Positions 8,345 through 18,352 of a DNA stretch of 64,000 nt are shown here, piece after piece. Position 1 is the first letter of the stretch. Every line of letters begins with the position of its first letter. Source of the DNA: Nevskia ramosa DSM 11499 (GTDB lineage Bacteria > Pseudomonadota > Gammaproteobacteria > Nevskiales > Nevskiaceae); the NCBI RefSeq assembly GCF_000420645.1, contig NZ_ATVI01000006.1, positions 682,001-746,000 on the forward strand, written 5' to 3'. Under the pieces are notes generated by a model. It did no database searches. It was not told where the DNA came from and worked only from the letters and a program-made list of their open reading frames with translations. The translations under genes and the position numbers were made by a program.

Positions 8345-10837
8345 ATGAGCAAGAATCTGGTCATCGTCGAATCGCCCGCCAAGGCCAAGACGATCAAGAA
8401 ATATCTGGGCAAGGACTACGAAGTACTCGCTTCGTACGGCCACGTGCGCGACCTGGTGCCCAAGGATGGCGCCGTCGACGTGACGCGCGGCTTCGAGATG
8501 AAGTACCAGCTGATCGACAAGAACGCGAAGCACGTCAACGCGATCATTGCCGAACTCAAGCGCTCCGATAACCTCTTTCTCGCCACCGATCCTGATCGCG
8601 AAGGCGAAGCGATTTCCTGGCACCTGCTCGAGCATCTGAAAGAGAAGGGGCTGATCAAGGACAAGCCGGTCAAGCGTGTGGTTTTCTACGAGATCACGCC
8701 GCGCGAAGTTGCCCGTGCGATCGACGAAGGCCGCGATGTTGCCCAGGATCTGGTCAACGCCCAGCAGGCGCGCCGCGCGCTCGATTACCTGGTCGGCTTC
8801 AATCTGTCGCCGCTGCTCTGGCGCAAGGTCGGCCCGGGTCTGTCGGCCGGCCGCGTGCAGAGCCCGGCGCTGCGCCTGATCTGCGAACGCGAGGAAGAGA
8901 TCCGCGCATTCAAGCCGCAGGAGTACTGGACGCTCGACGCTCGCGCCGAGAAGGACGGCACCGCCTTCAACGCCCGCTTGCTGGAATTCGATGGCATCAA
9001 GGTCGAGCAGTTCTCGCTCGGCAACGAAGGCTCGGCCGAAGCCGCGCGCGCAGCGATCGAGGCGGCCGCGAAAGGTCTACTGAAAGTCGCCAAGGTCGAC
9101 AAGAAACAGCGTCGCCGCACGCCTGGGCCGCCGTTCACCACGTCCACCCTGCAGCAGGACGGCAACCGCAAGCTCGGCTTCACCGCCCAGCGCACGATGC
9201 GCACGGCGCAGCAGTTGTACGAAGGTGTCGAGATCGGTGGCGAGACCGTCGGCCTGATCACGTACATGCGCACCGACGCCGTGAACCTGGCGCAGGACGC
9301 GCTGGCCGAGCTGCGCGAAGCGATCATCAAGCGCTACGGCGCCAAGTCGGCGCTGCCCGAGCCGCGTTATTTCAAGGTCAAGTCGAAGAACGCGCAGGAA
9401 GCCCATGAAGCGATCCGCCCGACTTCGTTCCTGCGCGCGCCGGAAGCGGTTGCCAAGTATCTGACCCCGGACCAGGCCAAGCTTTATGACCTGATCTGGA
9501 AGCGCACCGTCGCCTGCCAGATGGCCCCGGCCGTCTTCGATACCGTCGCCGCGGAACTGCGCGCCGGCGCCGAGCACGCGTTCAAGGCCAACGGTCAGGT
9601 GCTGATCGAACCGGGCTTCCTCGCCGCTTACGGCATTGCCGTCGACGACGAGAACGAAGCCAAGGAAGACGACGAGAAGCGCCTGCCGCCGCTGGAAGTC
9701 GGCGATGTCGTCAAGCTGCTGGAACTGCTGCCCGAGCAGCATTTCACCCAGCCGCCGCCGCGCTTCACGGAAGCCTCGCTGGTCAAGACGCTCGAGGAAT
9801 ACGACATCGGGCGCCCGTCGACCTATGCCTCGATCATCTCGACCCTGCAGGCGCGCGACTACGTGCGCCTGGACGGCAAGGCCTTCATGCCGACCGACGT
9901 CGGCCTGATCGTCTGCCGCTTCCTGACCGAGCACTTCACCCGCTACGTCGATTACGAATTCACCGCCAAGCTCGAAGACGATCTCGACGCGGTGTCGCGC
10001 GGCGAACAAGCCTGGGTGCCCTTGCTGGCGAAGTTCTGGGGCATCTTCAAGCCGATGGTCGACGAGAAGATGGAACTGTCGCGCTCGGAAGTTTCCGAGA
10101 CGCGCAGCATCGGCATCGACCCGGCCAGCGGCAAGCCGGTCAGCGCCCGCCTCGGCCGCTACGGGCCGTACGTGCAGATCGGCGCGCGCGTCGAGGAAGG
10201 CGACACCACGTCCGAAAAGCCGCGCTACGCATCGCTGCGCGGCAACCAGCGCATCGACACGATCACGCTCGAAGAAGCGATGGAGCTGTTCAAGCTGCCG
10301 CGCAAGCTCGGCACGATGCCGAACGGCGACGAGGTGGAGGTCAACATCGGCCGCTTCGGGCCGTACGCGCGCCACGGCAAGGCCTTCGTCAGCCTCAAGA
10401 AGGACGATGACCCGTACACCATCGAACTGCCGAGAGTCATCGAGCTGATCGAGCAGAAAGCCGCCGCGCTCGACGCCGCGACGATCCGCAGTTTCGAAGG
10501 CACCGGCATCCGCATCATCAAGGGCCGCTTCGGGCCGTACATCACCGACGGCACCCGCAAGTCGCCGATCCCGCGCACCCGGGACGCCGAGAAGCTCAGC
10601 GTCTTCGAATGCGAGGCCTATCTGGCGGAAGCCGAAGCCGCGAAACCAGCGAAGAAGGGCGCCAAGAAGAAGGCGGCTGCCAAGAAAGCCGCGCCGGCCG
10701 ATGGTGCTGTCGCCGCGCCGAAGAAAGCGGCCGTGAAGAAGGCCGCCAGCAAGAAGTCCGCTGCGAAGAAGACCACCAAGAAAGCGACGCGGGCGCCGTC
10801 GCTGACCAAACGGACTGTCTACGCGAAGAAGGGTTGA
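8345..10837 (+). CDS. topA: DNA topoisomerase I
   Basis: 830 residues. TopA relaxes negative supercoils. The Toprim domain starts at once (KNLVIVESPAKAKTIKKYLG with Glu9, then TDPDREGEAISW with Asp82 and Asp84). The active-site tyrosine is Tyr307 in LITYMRTDA. The usual C-terminal zinc fingers are absent: instead there are Toprim C-terminal repeats (RYGPYVQIG, RFGPYARHG, RFGPYITDG) and a Lys/Ala-rich tail of about 65 residues (GAKKKAAAKKAA and similar), likely to bind DNA by charge. I took the ATG at 8345 because it gives the canonical family N-terminus. A GTG at 8327 with a GGGA upstream is an alternative. Confidence 0.96.
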   Translation: MSKNLVIVESPAKAKTIKKYLGKDYEVLASYGHVRDLVPKDGAVDVTRGFEMKYQLIDKNAKHVNAIIAELKRSDNLFLATDPDREGEAISWHLLEHLKEKGLIKDKPVKRVVFYEITPREVARAIDEGRDVAQDLVNAQQARRALDYLVGFNLSPLLWRKVGPGLSAGRVQSPALRLICEREEEIRAFKPQEYWTLDARAEKDGTAFNARLLEFDGIKVEQFSLGNEGSAEAARAAIEAAAKGLLKVAKVDKKQRRRTPGPPFTTSTLQQDGNRKLGFTAQRTMRTAQQLYEGVEIGGETVGLITYMRTDAVNLAQDALAELREAIIKRYGAKSALPEPRYFKVKSKNAQEAHEAIRPTSFLRAPEAVAKYLTPDQAKLYDLIWKRTVACQMAPAVFDTVAAELRAGAEHAFKANGQVLIEPGFLAAYGIAVDDENEAKEDDEKRLPPLEVGDVVKLLELLPEQHFTQPPPRFTEASLVKTLEEYDIGRPSTYASIISTLQARDYVRLDGKAFMPTDVGLIVCRFLTEHFTRYVDYEFTAKLEDDLDAVSRGEQAWVPLLAKFWGIFKPMVDEKMELSRSEVSETRSIGIDPASGKPVSARLGRYGPYVQIGARVEEGDTTSEKPRYASLRGNQRIDTITLEEAMELFKLPRKLGTMPNGDEVEVNIGRFGPYARHGKAFVSLKKDDDPYTIELPRVIELIEQKAAALDAATIRSFEGTGIRIIKGRFGPYITDGTRKSPIPRTRDAEKLSVFECEAYLAEAEAAKPAKKGAKKKAAAKKAAPADGAVAAPKKAAVKKAASKKSAAKKTTKKATRAPSLTKRTVYAKKG

Positions 10838-10848
10838 GCGCAGCAACG

Positions 10849-11406
10849 ATGCTGAATACTCGCAAGATCGCGATCGCCGCCGCGCTGCTGAAGCAGGGCG
10901 GCGTCATCGTCTACCCGACCGAAGCGGTCTGGGGTGTCGGCTGTGATCCGCAGAACCACAAGGCGGTGATGCGCCTGCTGGCGATGAAAAACCGCGAGTG
11001 GCAGAAGGGCCTGATCCTGATCGCCTCTGACATCGAGCAGGTGGAGCCGTACATCGACATGCCCTCGCGCATGGCCTGGCGACGGGCGACGGCCACCTGG
11101 CCCGGCGCATCGACCTGGGTGTTCCCGGCCACCGACTACTGCCCGATGTGGATCAGCGGCGAGCGCAGCACCGTGGCCGTGAGAGTCACCGCGCATCCGC
11201 TGGCGGCGCGGCTCTGCGACGAGTTCGGCGGCGCCATCGTCTCTACCAGCGCCAACCGCGCCGGCGATCCGCCAGCCCGCAGCGCCAGCGATGCCCGCAT
11301 CGCGCTGCGCAACCGTTTCGATCTGCTGGTGCCGGGCGCGCTCGGTGGGCTCGATCAGCCGACGATCATCCGTGACTCGGCGAACGGCAACATCCTGCGC
11401 CGTTGA
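10849..11406 (+). CDS. tsaC: L-threonylcarbamoyladenylate synthase (TsaC/YrdC)
   Basis: 185 residues, close to the 190 of E. coli TsaC. It makes threonylcarbamoyl-AMP from threonine, bicarbonate and ATP for t6A37 modification of tRNAs that read ANN codons. It has the YrdC pattern LLKQGGVIVYPTEAVWGVGC near the N-terminus, LLAMKNREWQKGLILIAS for the nucleotide/substrate site and VSTSANRAGDPP near the C-terminus. The start ATG at 10849 lies 11 bp after topA, so the two are probably co-transcribed, the conserved order in this group. It is the short YrdC form without the Sua5 C-terminal domain. Confidence 0.93.
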   Translation: MLNTRKIAIAAALLKQGGVIVYPTEAVWGVGCDPQNHKAVMRLLAMKNREWQKGLILIASDIEQVEPYIDMPSRMAWRRATATWPGASTWVFPATDYCPMWISGERSTVAVRVTAHPLAARLCDEFGGAIVSTSANRAGDPPARSASDARIALRNRFDLLVPGALGGLDQPTIIRDSANGNILRR

Positions 11407-11459
11407 GATTCGCGGTGGCCGCCCGCCTTTTGCACTTCGGCGGCCATTAGACTTCGCTG

Positions 11460-12383
11460 ATGAATACCAACGAAGCCCCGCGTCCCGCCGACGTCGAAGC
11501 CTATCTCCGTGGCCTGCAGAACCGCATCTGTGCGGAGGTCGAGCGCATCGACGGGCGCGCCAGATTCCTGCACGACGCCTGGCAGCGTGACGAAGGCGGC
11601 GGTGGCGAAACCCGGGTGTTGAGCGAAGGCGCGGTGTTCGAGCGTGCCGGCGTCAACTTCTCCGATATCTACGGCACCAGACTGCCGCCGGCGGCGACGG
11701 CGGCGAGACCGGAACTGGTCGGCCGCGGTTTCCGGGCGATGGGCGTGTCGCTGGTCTTCCATCCGCTGAACCCCTACGCGCCGACGGTGCACATGAACGT
11801 GCGCTTCTTGATCGCGGAAAAAGCCGGTGAAGCGCCGGTCTGGTGGTTCGGCGGCGGCTTCGATCTGACGCCGTACTACGGCTTCATCGACGACGCCAAG
11901 CACTGGCACGAGACCGCGCGCAGCGCCTGCGAGCCATTCGGTCCCGACGTGCACACCCGGCTCAAGGCCCAGTGCGACGACTACTTCTTCATCAAGCACC
12001 GCAACGAGGCACGCGGCATCGGCGGCCTGTTCTATGACGACTGGAGCGTTGGCGGCTTCGAGGCCAGCTTCGCGCTGATGCAGAGCGTCGGCGATCATTT
12101 CATCAAGGCCTACATGCCGATCGTCGAGCGCCGCCATCCGATGCTGTACACCCAGCGCGAACGCGACTGGCAGCTGTATCGGCGCGGCCGTTATGTCGAG
12201 TTCAATCTGGTCTGGGATCGCGGCACGTCGTTTGGTCTGCAGAGCAAGGGCCGCATCGAATCAATCCTGATGTCGATGCCGCCGCTGGTCACCTGGCAGT
12301 ACAACCATCAGCCGGAACCGGGCAGCCCGGAAGCGACGTTCCTCAGCGACTATCTGCCGGCGCGCGATTGGCTGAACCTATGA
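11460..12383 (+). CDS. hemF: Oxygen-dependent coproporphyrinogen III oxidase
   Basis: 307 residues. It converts coproporphyrinogen III to protoporphyrinogen IX using oxygen, late in heme synthesis, in the cytoplasm. The signature segments are intact: [51 protein letters not shown] and [18 protein letters not shown]. Length matches the family (E. coli 299). It follows tsaC by 53 bp in the same direction, the common topA-tsaC-hemF layout. Presence of hemF indicates aerobic growth. Confidence 0.96.
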   Translation: MNTNEAPRPADVEAYLRGLQNRICAEVERIDGRARFLHDAWQRDEGGGGETRVLSEGAVFERAGVNFSDIYGTRLPPAATAARPELVGRGFRAMGVSLVFHPLNPYAPTVHMNVRFLIAEKAGEAPVWWFGGGFDLTPYYGFIDDAKHWHETARSACEPFGPDVHTRLKAQCDDYFFIKHRNEARGIGGLFYDDWSVGGFEASFALMQSVGDHFIKAYMPIVERRHPMLYTQRERDWQLYRRGRYVEFNLVWDRGTSFGLQSKGRIESILMSMPPLVTWQYNHQPEPGSPEATFLSDYLPARDWLNL

Positions 12384-12487
12384 CTGAACGTGTCGCGATA
12401 GCGAAGGTCTAGAATCGGGCCATCACTCGATGAGTGGGCGGGCATCCGAGTAGATGCCCGCAGACACCACCCAATGAAGGTCAACCC

Positions 12488-13426
12488 ATGACGCTGACCG
12501 AACTCCGCTATCTGGTGAACCTCGACAAGGAGCGCCATTTCTCGCGCGCCGCCGAGCGTTCCTTCGTGTCGCAGCCGACACTTTCCGTGGCCCTGAAGAA
12601 GCTCGAGGACGAGCTGGGCGTGACCCTGTTCGAGCGGATTCGCGGCGAAGCCAAGCCGACGCCGGTCGGCGCGCGGATCATCGAGCAGGCCCGCCATGTG
12701 CTCGCCGAAGCGCGGCGGGTCGAGGACATCGCTCGCGAAGGCAAGGACGAGCTGGTTGGTAGCTTGCGGCTCGGGGCGATCTACACCGTCGGCCCCTACG
12801 TGCTGCCATCGCTGGTGCCGATGATGCGCGAGACCGCGCCGCTGATGCCGCTGATGATCGAGGAGAACTTCACCGGCGTGCTGCTCGAACAGCTGCGCGA
12901 CAACGAGCTCGACGTGGCGCTGCTGGCGTTGCCGATCGACCTGCAGGGCCTGTCGGCCTGGCCGATCTACGACGAGGATTTCGTGGTGATGCTGTCGCCA
13001 GGTCATCGCTGGGCGGCGCTGCCGAGCATCCCGGCGAAGAAGCTGGCCGAGGAACATCTGCTGCTGCTCGGGCCCGGCCATTGTTTCCGCGAGCAGGTAA
13101 TCGCTGCCTGCCCGAAATGCGTCGACTCCGAAGGCGACGGCCCGCGGCCGGTCACCGGTTCATCGATCGAAACGATCCGCTACATGGTCGGCTCGGGGCT
13201 GGGCATCACGGTGATGCCGAACGCAGCGATCGCCAACCGGCCGGCCGAGCCGAATCCGCTGCCGACCGTGCCGTTCGCAGCACCATCGCCGGCGCGGAAA
13301 GTCGGCATGGTCTGGCGGCGCAGCTTCCCGCGCCTGGCGGCGATCCGCGCACTGCGCGAGGGCATCCTGGCCTGCGGCATCAACGGCGTGCGCCTGCTGC
13401 CGGATGCGGCCCCCCAACATCCCTGA
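12488..13426 (+). CDS. oxyR: Hydrogen peroxide sensor OxyR, LysR family
   Basis: 312 residues. The N-terminal winged helix is LRYLVNLDKERHFSRAAERS with the recognition part SQPTLSVALKKLEDELG. The substrate-binding-like regulatory domain has the two redox cysteines at exactly the E. coli numbers: Cys199 in GPGHCFREQ and Cys208 in VIAACPKC. An extra cysteine (Cys211) lies three residues further on. Oxidation of the 199/208 pair switches OxyR on to activate peroxide-defence genes. None of the usual neighbours (ahpC, catalase, recG) is next to it. The ATG at 12488 begins the canonical TLTELRYLV; an in-frame start further upstream is less likely. The next gene's ribosome binding site overlaps its stop. 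Confidence 0.95.
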   Translation: MTLTELRYLVNLDKERHFSRAAERSFVSQPTLSVALKKLEDELGVTLFERIRGEAKPTPVGARIIEQARHVLAEARRVEDIAREGKDELVGSLRLGAIYTVGPYVLPSLVPMMRETAPLMPLMIEENFTGVLLEQLRDNELDVALLALPIDLQGLSAWPIYDEDFVVMLSPGHRWAALPSIPAKKLAEEHLLLLGPGHCFREQVIAACPKCVDSEGDGPRPVTGSSIETIRYMVGSGLGITVMPNAAIANRPAEPNPLPTVPFAAPSPARKVGMVWRRSFPRLAAIRALREGILACGINGVRLLPDAAPQHP

Positions 13427-13435
13427 GGTGATTGC

Positions 13436-14179
13436 GTGATCGAAGCGCTCGTCGAAGCCACCCGTAGCCAGTTCCAGGGCCGCATGCTCGGCCTGGTGCT
13501 GTGGCCACTGCTCGGTTCGCTGCTGCTGTGGACGGTACTGCTGGTGGTGTTCTGGTCGCAGGGCATGGGTGCCTTGCGGGCCTTGACCGAGTACCAGCCG
13601 GTCGATGCCTTCCTGAACGACTGGGGACTGTCCTGGCTGGTCGGCGCGCTGACCCTGATCGTCAGCTTCTTTTTCCTGCCGACCCTGGTCGCAGCGACGG
13701 CGATCTTCATCACCTCGGTATTCGCGATGCCGATGATGGTCGACCACATCGCCGCCCGCGACTATCCGCAGCTGGTGCGAGCCAAGGGCGGCACCACCAG
13801 CGGCAGCATCCTGAACAGCCTCGGCGCGCTGCTGGTCTATCTGCTGCTGTGGATCCTGGTGCTGCCGCTGTGGCTGATCCTGCCGTTCGCGTTCGTGATT
13901 CCGGTGGCGCTGGCCGGCTATCTCAACGATCGCGTGTTCCGCTATGACGCGCTCGCCGAACACGCGACGCGCGAGGAGTACGAGGAAATCCTGCGCCGCC
14001 ACGGCTCACCGCTGTTCGGCCTCGGCGTGGTCGCCGCACTCGTGCAGCTGATTCCGTTCGTCAACCTGATCTCGCCGGTCTATTCCGGCCTGAGCTTCAT
14101 CCACTTCGCACTCGCCGAACTGCAGAAGCTGCGCGCCGAGCGGCCGCTCGGCCTCAGGCCAGCAGCATCCGCAAGCTGA
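13436..14179 (+). CDS. EI24/CysZ-like inner-membrane protein
   Basis: 247 residues with about four long hydrophobic stretches, for example LGLVLWPLLGSLLLWTVLLV, LIVSFFFLPTLVAATAIFIT, LLVYLLLWILVLPLWLILPF and VAALVQLIPFVNLISPVYSG. The pattern around DRVFRYDALAEHATREEYEE and IPFVNLISP is that of the EI24 domain, also found in the sulfate transporter CysZ. Whether this member moves sulfate is not known. The GTG start at 13436 has a GAGGTG ribosome binding site 5 bp upstream that overlaps the oxyR stop, implying translational coupling with oxyR. Its 3' end overlaps the convergent TauE gene by 26 bp. Confidence 0.8.
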   Translation: MIEALVEATRSQFQGRMLGLVLWPLLGSLLLWTVLLVVFWSQGMGALRALTEYQPVDAFLNDWGLSWLVGALTLIVSFFFLPTLVAATAIFITSVFAMPMMVDHIAARDYPQLVRAKGGTTSGSILNSLGALLVYLLLWILVLPLWLILPFAFVIPVALAGYLNDRVFRYDALAEHATREEYEEILRRHGSPLFGLGVVAALVQLIPFVNLISPVYSGLSFIHFALAELQKLRAERPLGLRPAASAS

Positions 14180-14942
14180 TGCCGATCAGGAAGATCGCGA
14201 ACGCCCGCTTCAGCAGCTTCGGCGGCAGGCCATGCGCCAGCCGGGCACCGAGCGGCGCGGTGAACACGCTCATCACCGCGATGCCGGCGAACGCAGCGAG
14301 ATCGACATAGCCCAGGCTCCACGGCGCACGGCCCGGCACGCCGAGGCCGTTGATCACGAAGCCGACGGCGCCGGCCCAGGCGATCGGAATGCCGCAGGCG
14401 GCCGAGGTGCCGACGGCGCGGCGCATGTCGATATTGCAGGCATTGAGATACGGCACGGTCAGCGAACCGCCGCCGATGCCGATCAGCGCCGACAATCCGC
14501 CGATCAGGGTGCCGACGATGCCGAGGCCGAGCGCACCGGGCGTGCTGCGCGTCGCTTTCGGCGTGGCATCGATCAGCATCTGGATCGCGATCAACATGGC
14601 GCCGATGCCGACGCAGCGCTTCAGCACTTCGCTGCTGACCAGGTGCGCCACCGTGGCGCCGAGCAGGCTGCCGACGACGATGCCCGGCGCCAGCTTCCAG
14701 AACACCGGCCAGATCACGCCGCCGCGGGCGTGGTGGGCGCGGGTCGAAGAAATGCCGGTCAGGCCGATGACGGCCAGCGAGGTGCCGATCGCCGAATGCA
14801 TGACGATGGCGTCGGCAGCACCGAGTGTGGGCAGCAGAAAGGCCAGCGCCGGCACCACGATCAGGCCGCCGCCGACGCCAAACAGTCCGGCAAGCAGGCC
14901 CGATACGGCGCCGGTCAGCAGGAATATCAGCAGGGTTTCCAT
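14154..14942 (-). CDS. TauE/SafE family membrane transporter
   Basis: 262-residue polytopic protein with two similar halves and glycine-rich loops typical of the TauE/SafE (DUF81) family, which exports sulfite or other small anions. Examples are VSGLLAGLFGVGGGLIVVPA in the first half and IGGLSALIGIGGGSLTVPYL in the second. The final hydrophobic segment is FAIFLIGISLRMLL. Its substrate cannot be deduced, and the neighbouring EI24/CysZ-like protein is only weak support for a sulfur role. It is transcribed away from the slt gene, whose start is 73 bp upstream. Confidence 0.87.
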   Translation of the reverse strand: METLLIFLLTGAVSGLLAGLFGVGGGLIVVPALAFLLPTLGAADAIVMHSAIGTSLAVIGLTGISSTRAHHARGGVIWPVFWKLAPGIVVGSLLGATVAHLVSSEVLKRCVGIGAMLIAIQMLIDATPKATRSTPGALGLGIVGTLIGGLSALIGIGGGSLTVPYLNACNIDMRRAVGTSAACGIPIAWAGAVGFVINGLGVPGRAPWSLGYVDLAAFAGIAVMSVFTAPLGARLAHGLPPKLLKRAFAIFLIGISLRMLLA

Positions 14943-15015
14943 CGTCTGGCGGCTTACAATTGAACGGCCGCAAAGGCTACACGAACCCGTCAGGCGATCT
15001 GAGGGTCAGAGTTCC

Positions 15016-17004
15016 ATGATGACCCTACGCTCCAACCCGTCTCTCGCTTCTCTAGCCCTGGCATTTGCCGGCCTCTTCGCGCTGTCGGCCATCGCAGACG
15101 ATGACTCCCTGGCCATCGCGCGCAGCGAATTCAGCGGCGCTTTCGTCGCTGCCGAAGCCGGTTCCTTCAATGGCGAAGACAGCGATCGCCTGCGCGCCTA
15201 TCCGCTCTATCCCTACCTCACGGCTGCGCGGCTGAAGGCGCGGCTGGCCCAAGCCAAGCCGGAGGACGATCGCGGTGCCGATGACGCGGTCGCCGCTTTC
15301 ATCACGGCTCAGGGCGGAACCCTGGCCGCCAACGATCTGCGCCGCGCCTGGCTGACCAGCCTGGCAGCACGCAAGCGCTGGGATCGCTATCTCGCAGCGC
15401 TGCCGGCGCCGCTGGCGACCAGTGACACGACTTTCCGCTGCCTGCAGTTCGCGGCGCGAATCGCGCTGAACCAGACCGCCAGCCTGGCGCCGGCGGTGAT
15501 CCAGCAATGGCAGGTGGCCGACAAATCGCTGCCGGCCTGCGATGCAGCGTTCACCTGGGCGCGCGATCAGAACCTGCTGACGCCGGCGCTGATCGAGGCG
15601 CGGGCGCGGCTGGTGGTCAGCAACGGCTACGGCGCGCTGGCGAAAACCATCGCAGCGCCGCTGACGGCGGAAGCCAGCGCGCCGATCAAGCAATGGGCAG
15701 CGCTGATCGACCAGCCGCAGCGCGAACTCGATGCACTGATTGCCGATCCGTCGCGGGCGGTGGAACTGGCCGCGCTGCAGGATGGCTGGCAGCGCCTGGC
15801 CCGCAAGGATCCGGACGCCGCTGCCGCACGCTTCGCCGCACTGCGTGGCGCACGCGCACTCGATGACACCGCGGCCAGCCCTTTTGCACGCTCGCTGGCG
15901 CTGGGCATGGCCTGGAGCCGCAAGCCGGAAACGCTGGGCTATTTCGCCCAGGTGCTGCCGGCCGACAACGACAGCCTGTCCGCCGAATGGTGGGCGCGCG
16001 CCGCACTCTGGGCTGGCGACTGGCAGCAGGCGGCGAAAGCGATCTCGGCGATGTCCGAAAGCCAGCGCAACGAACAGCGCTGGCGTTACTGGGCCGCGCG
16101 GGCTGCCGCTGCCGGCGGTGATCAAGCGGCGAACGATCTGCTCACTTCGCTGGCACAGGAAGACGGCTGGTATCCGGCGCTCGCCGCCGCGCAGTCCGGT
16201 ATTGCCTACGCGCCACATCCGCAGCCCTTGGCGGCCGATCCGGCCATCGTCGCGAAGCTCGACAGCCAGGCCGGCTTCGTCCGGGCCCGCGAACTGTTCC
16301 TGTCGTCGCTGCGCAATCAGGCGGCCGCCGAGTTCTGGGCGGCGTTCGAGCCACTCGATGAAGCCGCACGCTTCCAGGCTATCCATCTGGCGATGGGCTG
16401 GGGCTGGTACGAGCAGGGTGTGGCCGCCGCCAGCCGGATGAAGCTGTTCACCGATTACGCGCTGCTCTATCCGCGGCCTTATGAATCGCCGGTGAAGACC
16501 GGCGCGGCACTGTCCGGCCTGCCGGACAACCTGATCTACGGCGTGCTGCGTCAGGAAAGCCTGTATCGGGCCGATGCGGTATCGAGCGCCAACGCCTACG
16601 GCCTGCTGCAGATGCTGCCGGAAACCGCGACCCGCACCGCGCGCAAGTGGCAGCGCCCGTTGCCGACGCACGCGGCGCTGTTCGATCCCGAGGTCAATGT
16701 GCCGCTCGGTGCGGCGCATCTGCGCGATCTGGTCGATCGCTTCGTCGGCCAGCTGCCGGTGGCGATCGCCGGCTACAACGCCGGCCCGAACGCGGCGGCG
16801 CGCTGGCTGCCGGCGACGCCGATGTCGGCGGATATCTGGATCGAGAACATTCCGTACAACGAAACCCGCACCTATGTGCAGCGCGTGCTCTGGCATTCGA
16901 TGGTCTTCGGCTGGCGCCAGCAGGGCAAGCCGCAAGCATTGTCGAACTGGCTGAAGCCCGTCGCGCTGGCGCCGGTGCCGGCAGGCCTCGAAGAAATTCC
17001 ATGA
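15016..17004 (+). CDS. slt: Soluble lytic murein transglycosylase
   Basis: 662 residues. A signal peptide (to about residue 27, FALSAIA before DDD) sends it to the periplasm, where it cleaves peptidoglycan glycan strands to 1,6-anhydromuropeptides. A long alpha-superhelical U/L region (about 30-490) is followed by the lysozyme-like catalytic domain: [20 protein letters not shown] with catalytic Glu514, [23 protein letters not shown] and the C-terminal [11 protein letters not shown]. Size matches Slt70 (645 in E. coli). The ATG at 15016 has GAGG upstream and gives the signal peptide. Its stop overlaps the cca start (ATGA). Confidence 0.94.
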   Translation: MMTLRSNPSLASLALAFAGLFALSAIADDDSLAIARSEFSGAFVAAEAGSFNGEDSDRLRAYPLYPYLTAARLKARLAQAKPEDDRGADDAVAAFITAQGGTLAANDLRRAWLTSLAARKRWDRYLAALPAPLATSDTTFRCLQFAARIALNQTASLAPAVIQQWQVADKSLPACDAAFTWARDQNLLTPALIEARARLVVSNGYGALAKTIAAPLTAEASAPIKQWAALIDQPQRELDALIADPSRAVELAALQDGWQRLARKDPDAAAARFAALRGARALDDTAASPFARSLALGMAWSRKPETLGYFAQVLPADNDSLSAEWWARAALWAGDWQQAAKAISAMSESQRNEQRWRYWAARAAAAGGDQAANDLLTSLAQEDGWYPALAAAQSGIAYAPHPQPLAADPAIVAKLDSQAGFVRARELFLSSLRNQAAAEFWAAFEPLDEAARFQAIHLAMGWGWYEQGVAAASRMKLFTDYALLYPRPYESPVKTGAALSGLPDNLIYGVLRQESLYRADAVSSANAYGLLQMLPETATRTARKWQRPLPTHAALFDPEVNVPLGAAHLRDLVDRFVGQLPVAIAGYNAGPNAAARWLPATPMSADIWIENIPYNETRTYVQRVLWHSMVFGWRQQGKPQALSNWLKPVALAPVPAGLEEIP

Positions 17005-18233
17005 TGCGACGTTATCTGGTCGGCGGCGCGGTACGCGACCGGCTGCTGAGGCGCCCGGTCGCCGAGCGCGATTGGGTGGTTACTGGCGCAACGCCGGAGG
17101 AAATGATCGCGCTCGGCTACCGGCCGGTCGGCAAGGATTTCCCGGTGTTCCTGCATCCCCAGACCCAGGAAGAACACGCGCTGGCGCGCACCGAGCGGAA
17201 GAACGGTCGCGGCTATCGTGGCTTCACCATCCACACCGATCCCGGCGTGACCCTGGAAGACGATCTGATCCGCCGCGATCTCACCGTCAATGCGATGGCC
17301 GAGGACGACGACGGTACGCTGATCGATCCCCACGGCGGCCGTGTCGATCTCGAAGCGCGCGTGCTGCGCCATGTCTCTGCGGCTTTCGCCGAGGACCCGG
17401 TGCGGGTGCTGCGCATTGCCCGCTTTCATTCGCGCTACGCCAGCCTCGGCTTCCGCATTGCCGATGAAACGATGGCGCTGATGCGGCAGATGGTCGACAG
17501 CGGTGAAGTCGATCACCTGACCGCGGAACGGGTCTGGAAGGAAACCGAGCGGGCATTGATGCAGCCGCAACCGTCGATCTACTTCACGACCCTGCGCGAG
17601 TGCGGCGCACTGAAGCGCCTGATGCCGGAAGTCGATGCCCTGTTCGGCGTGCCGCAGCCGCCGAAGCATCATCCGGAGATCGATACCGGCGTACACACGA
17701 TGCTGACCATCGATCACGCCGCGAGCATCGAAGCGCCGCTGACGGTGCGTGTCGCCGCGCTCTGCCACGACTTCGGCAAGGCGCTGACGCCGGAACATCT
17801 GCTGCCCAGCCACTACGGCCACGAGCAGAGCGGCGTACCGCTGGTCGAAGCCTTCTGCACGCGGCTCAAGGTGCCGAACGATTGCCGCGAGCTGGCGCTG
17901 CAGGTCTGCCGCGAGCATCTCTTGGTCCATCAGGCCCGCGAGCTGACGCCGGGCACCTTGATGCAGCTGCTGGAACGGCTCGACGCCCTGCGCCGGCCGC
18001 AGCGCTTCGAGGAATTCCTGACCGCCTGCGACTGCGATGCCCGCGGCCGCACCGGGCTGGAGAACCGCGACTATCCGCAGCCGAACTATCTGCGCGCCGC
18101 GCGTCGGCGCATTGCGCTGGTGGAACCGGCATCGGTCACCGCCGATGGCTACCTCGGTGCCGCGATCGGTGTCGAACTGCGCAACCGCCGGCTCAAGGTG
18201 CTGAAGGAGCTGCGCGAGACACCAGCGGCCTGA
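17001..18233 (+). CDS. cca: CCA-adding tRNA nucleotidyltransferase with HD domain
   Basis: 410 residues, as in E. coli (412). It adds or repairs the 3' CCA of tRNAs. The nucleotidyltransferase head has [28 protein letters not shown] and [15 protein letters not shown], then the flexible-loop and nucleotide-selecting region [16 protein letters not shown]. The C-terminal half holds an HD phosphohydrolase domain ([12 protein letters not shown]), the mark of the gammaproteobacterial type with 2',3'-cyclic phosphodiesterase and phosphatase activity. The start overlaps the slt stop by 4 bp, so translation is probably coupled. Confidence 0.96.
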   Translation: MMRRYLVGGAVRDRLLRRPVAERDWVVTGATPEEMIALGYRPVGKDFPVFLHPQTQEEHALARTERKNGRGYRGFTIHTDPGVTLEDDLIRRDLTVNAMAEDDDGTLIDPHGGRVDLEARVLRHVSAAFAEDPVRVLRIARFHSRYASLGFRIADETMALMRQMVDSGEVDHLTAERVWKETERALMQPQPSIYFTTLRECGALKRLMPEVDALFGVPQPPKHHPEIDTGVHTMLTIDHAASIEAPLTVRVAALCHDFGKALTPEHLLPSHYGHEQSGVPLVEAFCTRLKVPNDCRELALQVCREHLLVHQARELTPGTLMQLLERLDALRRPQRFEEFLTACDCDARGRTGLENRDYPQPNYLRAARRRIALVEPASVTADGYLGAAIGVELRNRRLKVLKELRETPAA

Positions 18234-18352
18234 CTCTGCTTTGGAACCGATCGGCGATTGGTTCCAACCTTTTCGTCTCCGGCGTAGTCTGAGGAAATCA
18301 GGCTGCGTCCTTCTATGACAGCAGCCGTCTCCATTCCAAGAGGTCCATCCCT

